Source: JAFAMS01 sp963715815 (GTDB taxonomy: Bacteria > Vulcanimicrobiota > Vulcanimicrobiia > Vulcanimicrobiales > Vulcanimicrobiaceae). From it: 64,000 nucleotides of DNA. The notes beneath the pieces are model-generated. The model saw only the letters and a list, made by a program, of their open reading frames with translations, searched no databases and was not told the origin of the DNA. This document shows positions 15,623 through 25,399 of this stretch, one piece after another (position 1 is the stretch's first letter; each line of letters starts with the position of its first letter). The DNA is taken from assembly GCA_963715815.1 (NCBI GenBank), contig OY970278.1:2728001-2792000 (forward strand). Direction: 5' to 3'. The translations under genes were made by a program, and so were the position numbers.

Positions 15623-16882
15623 ATGCTAGAAGCGGTCGATGACCTGCGTGCGAGCGCAAACGCACCGTTCCCCCTCACTCAAGCGCTTCCGCCGGGAGCT
15701 TTTGGCGTGTTTGGTCCCGAGATTCGCTTCGGCTCGGCCGCATACGCTGCAGCTGACGCGCGCGCCATTTCTCCTACGCTCGCCCCGCCGCCCGATCCGA
15801 TTCCCGGTTGGCGCATGCACGGATCGCTTTGGCCCGGCGAACGTTACATGGCGCGGATCCCACGCAAATGGAATGGGCGGCTGGTTGTTGCGGGCACGCC
15901 CTCGCAGCGAAGCGAATTTGCAAACGATCTGATCTTTTCCGATCCGCTGTTGGCACGCGGGTACGCCTACGTGTGCGGCAACAAATCGCAAGGTGAAAGT
16001 CACGTCGTCCTTTCCGGCAGCTCGAGGCTCGAAATCGGCGGCGTCGTGATGCCCCGCTTCTTCGGTCACGGCCCGGACGATCTCGGCGTCTCATTTTGGC
16101 AGCACGCGCCGGGCAATACGTTCGAACGTTGGATGGATGAGTTCTTTGCGATCACGCAGCGCACGCAAGAAGCGATCGAAGACGTGCACCACCGCGCACC
16201 AGAAGCCGTCTATGCAATCGGGCTCTCAAACGGCGCCAATCAAGTTCGCTTTGCGCTCGAACGCAGCGATCTATATAATGGCGGCCTTTCCTGGAACGGC
16301 GTCTTGTGGACTACTGAACACAACCTCTTGCGCCAACTTCCCGAAGCCGTCGAGGCGATGGAATCCGGCGATGCCGGCCGGCTCGAAGCGCTCGGCTTTC
16401 CGCCCGACGTTCGCGGCGTTTCGGGCGGTTCGCTCTACGCGAAGAATTTCGCGATCTATTGGATCGTCACGGCCTGGCTGCACGCGATGCTGTTCGATCC
16501 GCAGACATCGACTGCATACGGCGATGTCAGCACGCCTGACCCTGCCGAAGCATGGAATAGCAAGATCGGAAGGTGGCGCACCGATCGTTCACCCGCGATT
16601 CTCGAACGCATTGACGCGTATGCACACACTGGTACGATTCGCGCGAAGATGATCGATATCGCATCCGAATACGACCATCTGCTTCCGCCCAAGATGCACT
16701 TCTATCCATATCGTGCAATGGTCGAGCGCGCCGGATGCGAAGCGCTGTATCGCAGCGAGCTGATTCCGAATGCGCAACACGTCGATGCGTGGTCGGAAGA
16801 CCCGAACTATCCACAGATGCGTCCGGGGCATCCGCGCGTCCTCGCCGCGTTCGATGAGCTGGTGCGCTGGGTCGAGGGCTAG
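15623..16882 (+). CDS. Alpha/beta hydrolase related to 3-hydroxybutyrate-oligomer hydrolase / tannase family
   Basis: 419 residues from ATG 15623, preceded by GAAGGGA; an upstream alternative at 15557 has no good ribosome site. Nucleophile elbow GLSNG (in YAIGLSNGANQVRFALE), oxyanion-side NKSQGESHV, and a late Asp/His pair in IASEYDHLLPPK and NAQHVDAW. The overall pattern fits the esterase group with 3HB-oligomer hydrolases and tannase-like esterases; no signal peptide, so cytoplasmic. A role with phaAB in PHA turnover is possible but unproven. Confidence 0.65.
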   Translation: MLEAVDDLRASANAPFPLTQALPPGAFGVFGPEIRFGSAAYAAADARAISPTLAPPPDPIPGWRMHGSLWPGERYMARIPRKWNGRLVVAGTPSQRSEFANDLIFSDPLLARGYAYVCGNKSQGESHVVLSGSSRLEIGGVVMPRFFGHGPDDLGVSFWQHAPGNTFERWMDEFFAITQRTQEAIEDVHHRAPEAVYAIGLSNGANQVRFALERSDLYNGGLSWNGVLWTTEHNLLRQLPEAVEAMESGDAGRLEALGFPPDVRGVSGGSLYAKNFAIYWIVTAWLHAMLFDPQTSTAYGDVSTPDPAEAWNSKIGRWRTDRSPAILERIDAYAHTGTIRAKMIDIASEYDHLLPPKMHFYPYRAMVERAGCEALYRSELIPNAQHVDAWSEDPNYPQMRPGHPRVLAAFDELVRWVEG

Positions 16883-17931
16883 TTGAGGTAGCGCTCCAGA
16901 TGATAGTCGACGTCGCCGAATTGCCGCTCGATTGACGTCATCCGTTTGAAATATCCACCGAGCTTGTATTCTCGCGTCATCGCGATCGCTCCGTGCAATT
17001 GCACGGCGTTTTGGCCGACGAATCGTCCTGAACGAGAGACTTGAATCTTCGCGCCGGCGATCGCACGGGCTCGCGCTTCCACATCGCTAATGTCATCGGC
17101 GCTCATGGCCGCAACGTACGCCATCGAACGCGCCAGCTCCAATTCCGTGAACATCTCGGCCATGCGATGCTGCAAGGCCTGAAACGAGCCGATCGGCACG
17201 CCGAATTGGTTGCGTTCTTTAAGGTAGGCGAGCGTCAGATCGAACATCATGCTCATCAAGCCGACAGCTTCACCGCACAAAGCCGCATTCGCATGCTCGA
17301 GACCCCGCTGCAATAACGCGACTCCCGAAGACGTACTGACGCGCGCCGATTCATCAACGGCAACAGCGTCGAGCTCGAGCCGCGCAATAGTCGTCCCGTC
17401 TTCTGCGATCTCGTCGTTACGTTTGAGACCGCTCGTCACCGGCGAAACGGCGAAGAGCGCGACGTCAGCGTCAGTTCGAGCTGAAACCAGAAACGACACG
17501 TCGCCGCGCGGAACCGGGACCCGCACTTTCGTTCCGCTCAAGACGTAACCGTCTTTCGAACGGTCCGCGCGCGCCGAAACAGTCGCAGGATTGTAGTGCG
17601 CGCCGGGCTCTTCGTACGCGACCGCAAAACGGCGCTCGCCTTCGATCAAGCCTTCGAGGTGATCGCTGCGCCCGGCGGCGCGAAGAATCGCAGCGGGAAA
17701 GACCGCGCATGCTGCGTACGGCTCGAGATATAGTCCGCGTCCGAATGCTTCCATTACGAGCATCGTCTCGAGCGCGCCACCGAACCCGCCCAAATCTTCG
17801 GGCGCACCGATACCCAGCCACCCCAGCTTCGCAAACTCTCGCCAGGGCTCGGCCGGTGCCGGGTGCTGCGCAACGAAGCGTTCGACGCTATCCTTGATGA
17901 GCGTTTGCTCGCCGGTGAGCTTGAAATCCAC
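16879..17931 (-). CDS. Acyl-CoA dehydrogenase, second subunit of a pair
   Basis: 350 residues from GTG 17931, one base after the stop of the upstream dehydrogenase; further upstream the frame is a shadow of that gene. Starts VDFKLTGEQTLIKDSVERFV. Shorter than usual and with a degenerate N-terminal half, but the C-terminal helical domain is typical: LKERNQFGVPIGSFQALQHRMAEMF and GAIAMTREYKLGGYFKRM. Such short, diverged partners form alpha2beta2 complexes with a full-length FadE in actinobacterial sterol and side-chain catabolism. 4-nt overlap with the convergent esterase stop. Confidence 0.85.
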   Translation of the reverse strand: MDFKLTGEQTLIKDSVERFVAQHPAPAEPWREFAKLGWLGIGAPEDLGGFGGALETMLVMEAFGRGLYLEPYAACAVFPAAILRAAGRSDHLEGLIEGERRFAVAYEEPGAHYNPATVSARADRSKDGYVLSGTKVRVPVPRGDVSFLVSARTDADVALFAVSPVTSGLKRNDEIAEDGTTIARLELDAVAVDESARVSTSSGVALLQRGLEHANAALCGEAVGLMSMMFDLTLAYLKERNQFGVPIGSFQALQHRMAEMFTELELARSMAYVAAMSADDISDVEARARAIAGAKIQVSRSGRFVGQNAVQLHGAIAMTREYKLGGYFKRMTSIERQFGDVDYHLERYLN

Positions 17932-17932
17932 G

Positions 17933-19048
17933 CTATAACCCCAAGATGCGCTTGGCGATGATGTTCTTCTGAATCTCGTTGGAGCCGGCGTAGATCGAGG
18001 CCTTACGATAATTGAAATACGCGGCGGCTTGCGGCGTACTCGCGTAGGGACCGACCGCATCCAGCGCGAGCTCGCTGAGCGCTTGTTGAATCTCCGTTCC
18101 TTTTATCTTGAGGATCGAGGATTCGGACCCCGGCCGTTTCCCGGCGGACTCGGCAGCCAATGTGCGCAGCTCCGTGTACGCGAGCGCGGCTAGCTCGATC
18201 TCGACGAGCGCGATCCGTTCGCGAAGGCGACGACTATTGCGGCCTTCGCGTTCGATGATCTCTCGGAGCTGCGCCAGTTGCACGCGGCAACGTGCAACGC
18301 CCGCGGTCCCCGTTCGCTCGTGTTCTAAAAGGAAGACGGCGTAACGCCAGCCGGCATTTTCTTCGCCGACGAGGTTCTCGAGCGGGACTTCGACATTCTC
18401 GAAGTGCACTTCGTTGATTTCGGTCCCGCCGTCGAGCGTTTCGATCGGACGGACGCTCACGCCGGGCGAGGTCAAGTCGATGAGCAGAAACGAGATACCC
18501 TTGTGCTTAGGGACGTTCGGATCGGTGCGCACGAGCGCGAAAATCCAATTGGCGTGCTGCGCACCAGTGATCCACGTTTTCGTTCCATTGACGACGTAGG
18601 CGTCGCCGCGACGCTCGGCGCGTGTTTGCAGTGATGCAAGATCCGAGCCGGAGCCCGGTTCCGAATAACCTTGGCACCACCAATCTTCAGCGCTGAGAAT
18701 GCGTGGCAAGAACCGCGCGCGTTGCGTGTCGTTGCCGAACTCCATGAGAATCGGCGCAAGCATATTAAGCCCGAAAGGTATGGTTCGCGGCGCCCAGCCG
18801 TAGGCGAGCTCTTCTTCAAAGATATGCCGCTGCACGGGAGACCAACCCGGCCCGCCGTATTCGCGTGGCCAAGCCGGACCCGCCCATCCGCGCTCGTGCA
18901 AAATGCGCTGCCAGCGAACGTAATCGCCCTTCGCAAGCGCCGCGCCGTTGCGTACTTTTTCGCGGATATCAGCGGGGAGGCGCTCGGCAATAAAGCTGCG
19001 GACCGTCGTTCGGAAGTCGATCTCCGCGGAGCTGAACGCGAGATCCAT
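17933..19048 (-). CDS. Acyl-CoA dehydrogenase, first subunit of a pair
   Basis: 371 residues from ATG 19048, which has a near-perfect AAAGGAGGGAGA ribosome site. FAD and substrate motifs: WWCQGYSEPGSGSDLASLQTRA, TKTWITGAQHANW, HERTGTAGVARCRVQL, and C-terminal YAGSNEIQKNIIAKRIL. The last segment has Ala where medium-chain enzymes have their catalytic Glu (YEGT), as in the paired sterol-type dehydrogenases, where the base sits elsewhere. With the 350-residue partner immediately downstream it most likely forms a heteromeric enzyme. Confidence 0.88.
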   Translation of the reverse strand: MDLAFSSAEIDFRTTVRSFIAERLPADIREKVRNGAALAKGDYVRWQRILHERGWAGPAWPREYGGPGWSPVQRHIFEEELAYGWAPRTIPFGLNMLAPILMEFGNDTQRARFLPRILSAEDWWCQGYSEPGSGSDLASLQTRAERRGDAYVVNGTKTWITGAQHANWIFALVRTDPNVPKHKGISFLLIDLTSPGVSVRPIETLDGGTEINEVHFENVEVPLENLVGEENAGWRYAVFLLEHERTGTAGVARCRVQLAQLREIIEREGRNSRRLRERIALVEIELAALAYTELRTLAAESAGKRPGSESSILKIKGTEIQQALSELALDAVGPYASTPQAAAYFNYRKASIYAGSNEIQKNIIAKRILGL

Positions 19049-19072
19049 TCTCCCTCCTTTAGATAAGGTTAA

Positions 19073-19082
19073 GAACCGGTTC
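19073..19082. promoter_or_regulatory. Palindromic operator candidate GAACCGGTTC
   Basis: A perfect 10-bp palindrome in the 96-bp gap between the acyl-CoA dehydrogenase pair and the divergent TonB receptor, 25 nt upstream of the dehydrogenase ATG. The AAC-NN-GTT core is the core of KstR/FadR-type TetR operators in actinobacterial lipid catabolism, though the outer T and A of the KstR consensus are missing. No TetR regulator is in the window. Confidence 0.4.
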
Positions 19083-19144
19083 AGCGTAGATAACTGAGAA
19101 TCCGCTGAGAGTTGTCGAGGCAATGAGTACGAATTGACGTCAAG

Positions 19145-22100
19145 ATGTTTCGCCGTACCATTGCCTTCGCGCTCGCGCTGGTCTTCGCGCTCATTCCGAC
19201 GCTTGCACGCGCGCAAAGTGACACCGGTGAAATCACGATCACCGTGCTCGACACCAGTACGGGCCAGCCGCTCGCTGATGCGCGCGTTTTCTTGACCGGA
19301 GCGATGCTGGTGAGCGCGCTGACGCAAAAGTCCGGAACGGTGAAGTACACGGAGGTTCCCACCGGTATCTATCGTGTGCGCGTCCTGCGCCGTGGATATG
19401 ACGGGGCGCGCAGCAATGAGTTCGAGGTTCTCGACGGCAAAGACGTCACGGTCAAGTTCGCAATGATCCCGTCCGCAAAACGGGGGCCAGCAAAACGGGA
19501 GCAATCTACGCGTGATCGGCGCGGTCACGGTGCGCTCGAACGTGCAGATCAATACGAACGACATCTCCGACGAAAGCCCGATTCGGCGCATCTCCGATTC
19601 GATGATGGATGCGCTCGACAAGCTCGCGGGCGTTTCCGTCAATCAGGACTCGAATGATCCCGACTCCGCGGTCACGGTATCGCTCAACGGGCACGACGAG
19701 TCGCAGACCGCGATCTCGCTTGACGGTATCCCGCTCGGGATGCCCGGAACAGCGACCAACATGCGCGGCGTCAACAGCGATCTCTTCGCTGGTTCGAGCG
19801 TCAGCTTTAGTCCGACGGCCGGCGGTCTCGGCGGCGGCGTCAACTTCCGCACGATCGAGCCGACGCAGAGCTGGAACGAAAAGCTGTCGACGACGTATGG
19901 AACGTACGACCGCTGGAACTACTCGATTCAGGCTACCGGGAGCATTGGCCCACTCGGGATCGCGGTCATGCACACGGATCGAGGCAGCAACAATCCACTC
20001 ACGTTTCAAGACTACGAAGACTCGAGCGGCCTAACGTATCCGCACGGCGGCTACACTGATAATCTCGGCGATCTCGTCAAGCTGCGCTATCGTTTCGGCG
20101 ATGCGGTCACGTTGACGGGTTCGTTTTTGTCTTCGAACGGCTCGATCGCGCAGCTCTGCACGCAGTGGGTCACCGTACTCCCGTGCGGCATCGGTCCTAA
20201 CAACGACTCGTACAACAAATTTCAGTTTGACTATCTCACGGCGGCTTCACTGATCGGCAACGTCGCCTTCACAACGACCGCCTTCTCGATCACCAGCCAC
20301 AATCTCATCGACGATCTCAACGAAATCATCGACACTATTCCTAACCCACTCGAAACGCTCAGTCAGAACCGGACAAACGGTTACGCGTTTACCGCGTCGG
20401 TCGGTCACAACAAGCACACTTTCACACTGACGGGCAACATCGAAAGCTCGATCAACAAGTTTACGCCGCTGACGTTCACGCCGTTCATCATCAATTCCGG
20501 AATCGGCGTCAATGCCCACCAGCTCAATTTTGCAGATTCGATCAAATCGACCGACAAGCTCAATTTGAATTTCAACAGCTCGCTCGCGGATACGTCGGGT
20601 GTCGGCTATTCGGTCTTGGGCGGAGGTGGCGCAACGTGGCGACCGACGGGAAACGATACGGTTCAGATGGCGCTTGCGCTCGGAAGCGCGCAGCCTCCGC
20701 CGACGACCCCGCGGACGTTCAGCGATCCAACGCTGGCACGTTTCAATTGCGACGCCGGCACGTCGATCATCGGCGGACCCGGCGACGAGAGCGCGCAAAA
20801 GCAATCGTCGACTAGCTACAATCTCGATTGGACGCATCTCTGGCGGTCCGGACAGATCACGGTCAACGCATTCCGTCAGACGCAGATCGGCCAGACGATC
20901 AATGCGCTCGTTAACGCGGATGGTGAGCCGCCCAATTATTTTCCGCCTGGATACATCGACTCGATCGGTCAGACGTGGTCGCAGGGGACAATCTGCGGAG
21001 CGGCGCCGTTCAATCCGAGCGGGGTTTACGTCAACGAGCCGATCGCGGGGACTGCGCGCGCGTATCAAGGCTTTGACGTGAGCGGACGTATCGCGCTCGG
21101 ACCAAATGTCGTCGTGCTTCCAACCTACGCGGTCAACAGCGCGGTCCTCCTGGCCGCTGATTCGCGTCTCACCACCGCCGAGTCAACGTCGATCGTCGGT
21201 GCGCAGCTCCCCGGGCGACCCATCCATCGTGAAGGCGTCACGTTCGACGCGGAGCTTCCGCACAACGGATTCGAGCTGCTCGCAAACGCGCAATACACGG
21301 GCTCGAACAACAATCGCTATCTCACTCCTTACACAACCGTCAACTGGGGAATATCGCATACATTCGGACCCGGTCGCTTGACTCTGTTCGAAACGAATGC
21401 GTTCAATGCGGTGTCCGGTGAATTCTCGACACTCTTGTACGCCAATCCAGTTCCGGTAAGCGGTGGAGGCGTCGTGTTCTTTGCTGCAAATCCGCTGTTG
21501 CCGCGCACGATCAGTCTCAACTACACCGTCGCCGTCGGCAAAGGCGCGCTAAAATCGCCGTCGGTGCTCGCGAATGCGGCGCGTATGGCGGCGCGCGCAA
21601 CCGGAGGCGGGCCCGGCGGCGGCGGGCCTAACGTAAGCGGACCGCGCGGCGGCCCGGGTGCATTCCGGCGCAACCTGCTGCCCGCGGGCGGCGATCCGTT
21701 CTCGCTTGCAACAGACAATCCACTTTGCAACGCTGCAGCGCAAGAGATCGCCAAACCTTTGCTCGAGGGTTTGCGCACATACGTCAGCGCCTACGAAAAC
21801 AAACAGCCGCTTCCGCCGACGGGAGCGTATACGGTCATCGCGCACACGAACGCAGCCGGAAGCGCGGTCCCGTATTGGCTCGAGATTCGTCCGCAACTTC
21901 CACCGGGCGCTGGCCCGCCTGGCGGAGAGCGGCGTCAGCAAGGTTCGAGTCAGAATGTTGCGATCAATGGTGCACCGGAAATCACGCCGAATCCGCAGCC
22001 GTCGGGAAGTCCTGGTCCACGCCGTCGCGGCGAAGGTCCCGAGCGTTTCCGCGCGATCATCGCGTGTGAATACATTGCGGTCCTGACGCCCGATCAAGCC

Positions 22101-22220
22101 AAAGCCAAAGGCATCGACACGAGCGGACGCGTCTTCATGGGATATGCGCCCGGCATCGGAATCTTCGGCGTGCAACCGCGACAGCTACCGCAAGGCGGGG
22201 GCAGCCTTCGAGATCAGTAG
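19145..22220 (+). CDS. TonB-dependent receptor with CarboxypepD-like N-terminal domain; one frameshift near 19478
   Basis: About 1024 residues once a single extra base near 19476-19486 (the AAAACGGGGG run) is discounted; the frame before reads ...VKFAMIPSA and the frame after reads NGGQQNGSNLRVIGAVTV. Order: signal peptide (1-24), regulatory beta-sandwich (about 27-110: GEITITVLDTSTGQPLADARV), plug (about 130-260: LDKLAGVSV, VSLNGHDESQTAISLDGIPLG, GGLGGGVNFRT), then a barrel to about 800. A further 200 residues, rich in Gly and Pro, follow the barrel. It lacks an obvious TonB box. Substrate unknown; divergent from fatty-acid-type dehydrogenases, so a lipid or sterol is a candidate. Confidence 0.8.
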
Positions 22221-22472
22221 CTACTTGTCGTGAAACGTACCGCGCTGAGCAGTCTCATCGAGAACTAAATCGTCGAGATAGTAATAGACGATCTTGCGAT
22301 CGTCGAATCCTACTTTTACAAGCTGCTCGCCGGCGATCTCGACAACTTCGTGAACATGTCCGGTCTTGCCGGCATACTCGTAGTTAACGCTGGAATATCT
22401 AGCGTCATCGGGCTTTGGATTCGGCACTGCCTTGACTCCGCGCAGCGCGGTTTGATGTCGATGGGATGTCAA
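22221..22472 (-). CDS. Small protein of unknown function
   Basis: 83 residues from a TTG at 22472 (GAGG about 7 nt before it); a GTG 14 codons further in is an alternative. Sequence pattern YEYAGKTGHVHEVVEIAGEQLVKVGFDDRKIVYYYLDDLVLDE looks like a compact beta domain of the SH3/KOW kind. No signal peptide, no cysteine. Abuts the stop of the TonB receptor gene with no gap and is divergent from the next gene. Confidence 0.55.
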   Translation of the reverse strand: MTSHRHQTALRGVKAVPNPKPDDARYSSVNYEYAGKTGHVHEVVEIAGEQLVKVGFDDRKIVYYYLDDLVLDETAQRGTFHDK

Positions 22473-22505
22473 AGGGACCTCGGGGCCGGGCGATAAGTTC
22501 TCCCC

Positions 22506-23057
22506 ATGTTTATCGAGTACCGCGGGAAGCGGCCAAAGGTGGCGGAGACCGCATTTATCGCGCCGACGGCCGTGTTGATCGGCGACGTCGAGATCGGTGA
22601 GGAATCAAGCGTTTGGTTCGGCGCCGTCCTACGCGGTGATAACGGACCGATTCGCGTCGGTGCGCGCAGCTCGATACAAGACAACTCGGTCCTGCACGTC
22701 AGCCACGATTGTGAAACGGTCGTCGGCAACGACGTCACGATCGGCCACAGCGTAACCCTCGAAGATTGTCACATCGAAGACTGGGCGCTCGTCGGCAGCA
22801 ACGCCGTCGTTCTGAACGGCGCCGTGGTCGGACGCAAATCGCTGATTGGTGCCGGAAGCGTCGTCGGTGCGAACTCTCATATTCCGCCGCTGACCGTCGC
22901 GGCCGGGGCACCGGCTAAGGTGAAAAAGCCGCTCGAAGGCGAGGCCGTCGGCTGGTGCGAGCACGCGCCGCCCGAATACGTGAAGCTCTCGCGTTCGTAT
23001 CTTAAGCAAGGCATCGGCGATCCCGAGCTGCACGAGCTCGCGGAAGCGAAAGTCTAG
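22506..23057 (+). CDS. Gamma-carbonic-anhydrase-like hexapeptide-repeat protein, one metal His replaced by Glu
   Basis: 183 residues of left-handed beta-helix repeats (IGDVEIGEESSVWFGAVLRGD, VVGNDVTIGHSVTLEDCHI, LVGSNAVVLNGAVVG, LIGAGSVVGANSHIP), ending with a helix as in the gamma-CA/YrdA family. His64 (VLH) and His81 (TIGH) match two zinc ligands. The third ligand, His in the usual GHxxxLH, is Glu86 here (TIGHSVTLEDC). Carbonic anhydrase activity is thus doubtful; it may be a CaiE/PaaY-type relative. The ATG has no strong ribosome site. Confidence 0.85.
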   Translation: MFIEYRGKRPKVAETAFIAPTAVLIGDVEIGEESSVWFGAVLRGDNGPIRVGARSSIQDNSVLHVSHDCETVVGNDVTIGHSVTLEDCHIEDWALVGSNAVVLNGAVVGRKSLIGAGSVVGANSHIPPLTVAAGAPAKVKKPLEGEAVGWCEHAPPEYVKLSRSYLKQGIGDPELHELAEAKV

Positions 23058-23971
23058 ACTCCTAAGCGAAACCGCTGCAGGTAGTCACCGGAACCATTAG
23101 CGCTCGCCCAGACGGTCCAGATATAACCTGTCTTCGGATCGACCGCCAAGGTGTGTATCGGATGTTTGGTGACGAGCGACGCGACCGGCGTCGGAGCAGC
23201 ATTTCGATGCAAGCGTAAGATCGCGATCGTCCCGCGCCCTGCGCAAGCGAGGAGATGGCGCTGTTGATCGAGATCGCACTGATCGACGTGCGACGGGTAT
23301 TTGACTTGAGCGATGAAGCGCCCGGAGGGGGCGTAGACCGCGAGGACGCCGTTCGTTCCGCCGACGACGACCTCGTGATAGACGGCATCGTATTGAAGCG
23401 GATGGTTGGACTCGAGCATCGCCGTCTTCACCGCCTTGAACACGCGCAGCGACTTCGGGTCGATCTCGACGAACTCGTTCAGGTCGGGGACGTTTTGATA
23501 GACGACGTGCGTCACCGGATCGACGACGAGATACTCCTCATCGTGACCGGGTAACGTGATCGTCCCGACACGCTGCATCGTACGTGCGTCGATGACGAAC
23601 ACGCGGGAGCCGTTGTCTTCATCTGCATAGATACGGTGATACGACGGATCGTAAGTGATCGCGTCGATCGGCCCCGCAACTTCGACGTCTCTCGTCGCCT
23701 TACACGCAACCGGATCAACCTTGCTGATGGTGCGCGCCGTTCCGTTTCCGGTGTAGACGTCTCCGGTTGCAGGGTCCGGCGCAGAACCGTGCATCGGTCC
23801 GACGCGAACTTGGCAGATGATCTTGCCGGTATCAGCATCGGCGACAAGTAAGCGTCCACTACCGCCGTGCGCAGCATAGACGCGACGGTGCAGTGCGTCG
23901 ACGGTGACATAATCGAAACCACTGTACGCACGGACTGGGACGGGCGCAGTGACGGGAACGATTATCGGCAT
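23054..23971 (-). CDS. YncE-like beta-propeller protein
   Basis: 305 residues of YVTN/YncE-type repeats: GFDYVTVDALHRRVYAAHGGSGRLLVADADTGK, GSAPDPATGDVYTGNGTARTISKVD, AITYDPSYHRIYADEDNGSRVFVIDARTM, and three further blades. No catalytic motif. No signal peptide with this start, although exported relatives are common. Shares a CTAG stop overlap with the convergent gamma-CA-like gene. Probable binding or scaffold role. Confidence 0.75.
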   Translation of the reverse strand: MPIIVPVTAPVPVRAYSGFDYVTVDALHRRVYAAHGGSGRLLVADADTGKIICQVRVGPMHGSAPDPATGDVYTGNGTARTISKVDPVACKATRDVEVAGPIDAITYDPSYHRIYADEDNGSRVFVIDARTMQRVGTITLPGHDEEYLVVDPVTHVVYQNVPDLNEFVEIDPKSLRVFKAVKTAMLESNHPLQYDAVYHEVVVGGTNGVLAVYAPSGRFIAQVKYPSHVDQCDLDQQRHLLACAGRGTIAILRLHRNAAPTPVASLVTKHPIHTLAVDPKTGYIWTVWASANGSGDYLQRFRLGV

Positions 23972-24040
23972 GCCGGAACGGTTTCGTGTTTCATGACAAG
24001 AATGCCCGTACGAATGGCGCCTCGGCCCGCCGTCCTCTAT

Positions 24041-25399
24041 TTAAGGCGCGGCGTATCGTCCGACGTCAGCGTATGCGACGAACTTCGTGAACTCCGGCTG
24101 GAACATCAGTTTGACGGTTCCGGTGCGCCCGTTGCGATGCTTTGCGAGAATCAATTCGGTCACGCCCGGATCTGACGTCTCTTTATTGTAGTACTCGTCG
24201 CGATAGATGAAGGCGACAAGATCCGCTTCCTGTTCCACACTGCCGGAGTCACGAATGTCCGAAAGCATCGGACGTTTGTCTTGACGCGCTTCGACCGCGC
24301 GGTTGAGCTGCGCGAGCGCGACGATCGGAACTTCGAGATCTTTGGCCGTAGCTTTCAGCATTCGACAGATCTCGGAGATCTCGTCGTTGCGATTGGCGCT
24401 CTTTGCCATTTGGCCAGGTCGTACGAGTTGCAGATAATCGATGAAAATAATTCCAAGCCCGTTCGAGGCCGCTTTGAGACGCCGCGCGCGACTGCGAATC
24501 TCCGTCACCGTCACCGACGCGGAATCGTCCAGATAGATCGGCATATTCGAAAGCTGGCTCATTGCTTCGCTGAGCATCGTCCACTCGTTGTCGTGGATGT
24601 TCCCGCGTTTGAGCTTCTGCGAATCAAGCCGCGCGGCCGATGCGAGCATGCGCTGCACCAGCTCTTCGTTGGTCATCTCGAGCGAGAAGAACGCGACCGG
24701 CTTCTGATCGACACGGGCAGCTTCCGCCGCCATCGTGAGCGCTAGCGACGTCTTCCCCATGCCGGGACGTGCTGCGAGAATGATCAAGTTCCCGGGCTGA
24801 AAGCCCGCCGTATGCTCGTCAATATCGCGAAAGCCGGAGGTAATTCCGGTGCGATCGCCGCGCTGGCTGAAAAGCTGATCGAGGTTGTCGAAAACCGGTT
24901 TGAGCATCTGCGAAACCGGCGTGAATTTGCCGTGCATTTGCCGGCGTCCGACTTCGTAAACGATCTGCTCGCTCCGATCGAGCGACCCTTCGACATCTTC
25001 TTCGCCTTCGTACCCGATGCGCGTGATCTGCGTGCCTGCGTGAATAAGACCGCGCAGCGACGATTTCTCGCGCACGATGTTGGCGTAGTATTCTGCAGAC
25101 GCGGCCGTCGGCACCGTATCCATCAATGACGTCAGATAGGCGAGCCCGCCGATCTTCTCGAGCTGTCCGCGCCGCTTGAGCTCTTCCGAGAGCGTGATCT
25201 TGTCCAGCGGCTCGCCGCGTTCGTACAGCGCGAGCAACGCGGTATAGACCGTCTCGTGCATCGCGGCATAAAAATCTACCGGCTCGATGATTTCAGCAAC
25301 GGTCGCCATCATTTCACGGTCGACCAAGATCGAGCCGAGCAGCGCCATCTCCGCCTCAAGATTCTGGGGCGGGATGCGATCCACGGCGCCTGCGGTCAT
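24041..25399 (-). CDS. dnaB: Replicative DNA helicase DnaB
   Basis: 452 residues. N-terminal DnaB domain (10-110, PPQNLEAEMALLGSILVD), then the RecA-type core: Walker A AARPGMGKTSLAL (209-221), Walker B GLGIIFIDYLQL, DnaB-type H4 loop region SLEMTNEELVQRML, and the C-terminal RNRDGRTG-type Arg finger region (KHRNGRTGTVKLMF). Unwinds the lagging strand at the fork. The ATG overlaps the Lon-family stop by 4 nt, so it is the last gene of the rpsR-rplI-lon-dnaB run. Confidence 0.96.
   Translation of the reverse strand: MTAGAVDRIPPQNLEAEMALLGSILVDREMMATVAEIIEPVDFYAAMHETVYTALLALYERGEPLDKITLSEELKRRGQLEKIGGLAYLTSLMDTVPTAASAEYYANIVREKSSLRGLIHAGTQITRIGYEGEEDVEGSLDRSEQIVYEVGRRQMHGKFTPVSQMLKPVFDNLDQLFSQRGDRTGITSGFRDIDEHTAGFQPGNLIILAARPGMGKTSLALTMAAEAARVDQKPVAFFSLEMTNEELVQRMLASAARLDSQKLKRGNIHDNEWTMLSEAMSQLSNMPIYLDDSASVTVTEIRSRARRLKAASNGLGIIFIDYLQLVRPGQMAKSANRNDEISEICRMLKATAKDLEVPIVALAQLNRAVEARQDKRPMLSDIRDSGSVEQEADLVAFIYRDEYYNKETSDPGVTELILAKHRNGRTGTVKLMFQPEFTKFVAYADVGRYAAP

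Noticed and set aside
20247..21068. Long open frames antisense to the TonB receptor and other genes (for example 20247-21068, 21549-22175, 28301-29458)
   Set aside because: They are Arg-rich shadows of GC-rich coding sequence, have no recognisable family and no ribosome sites.
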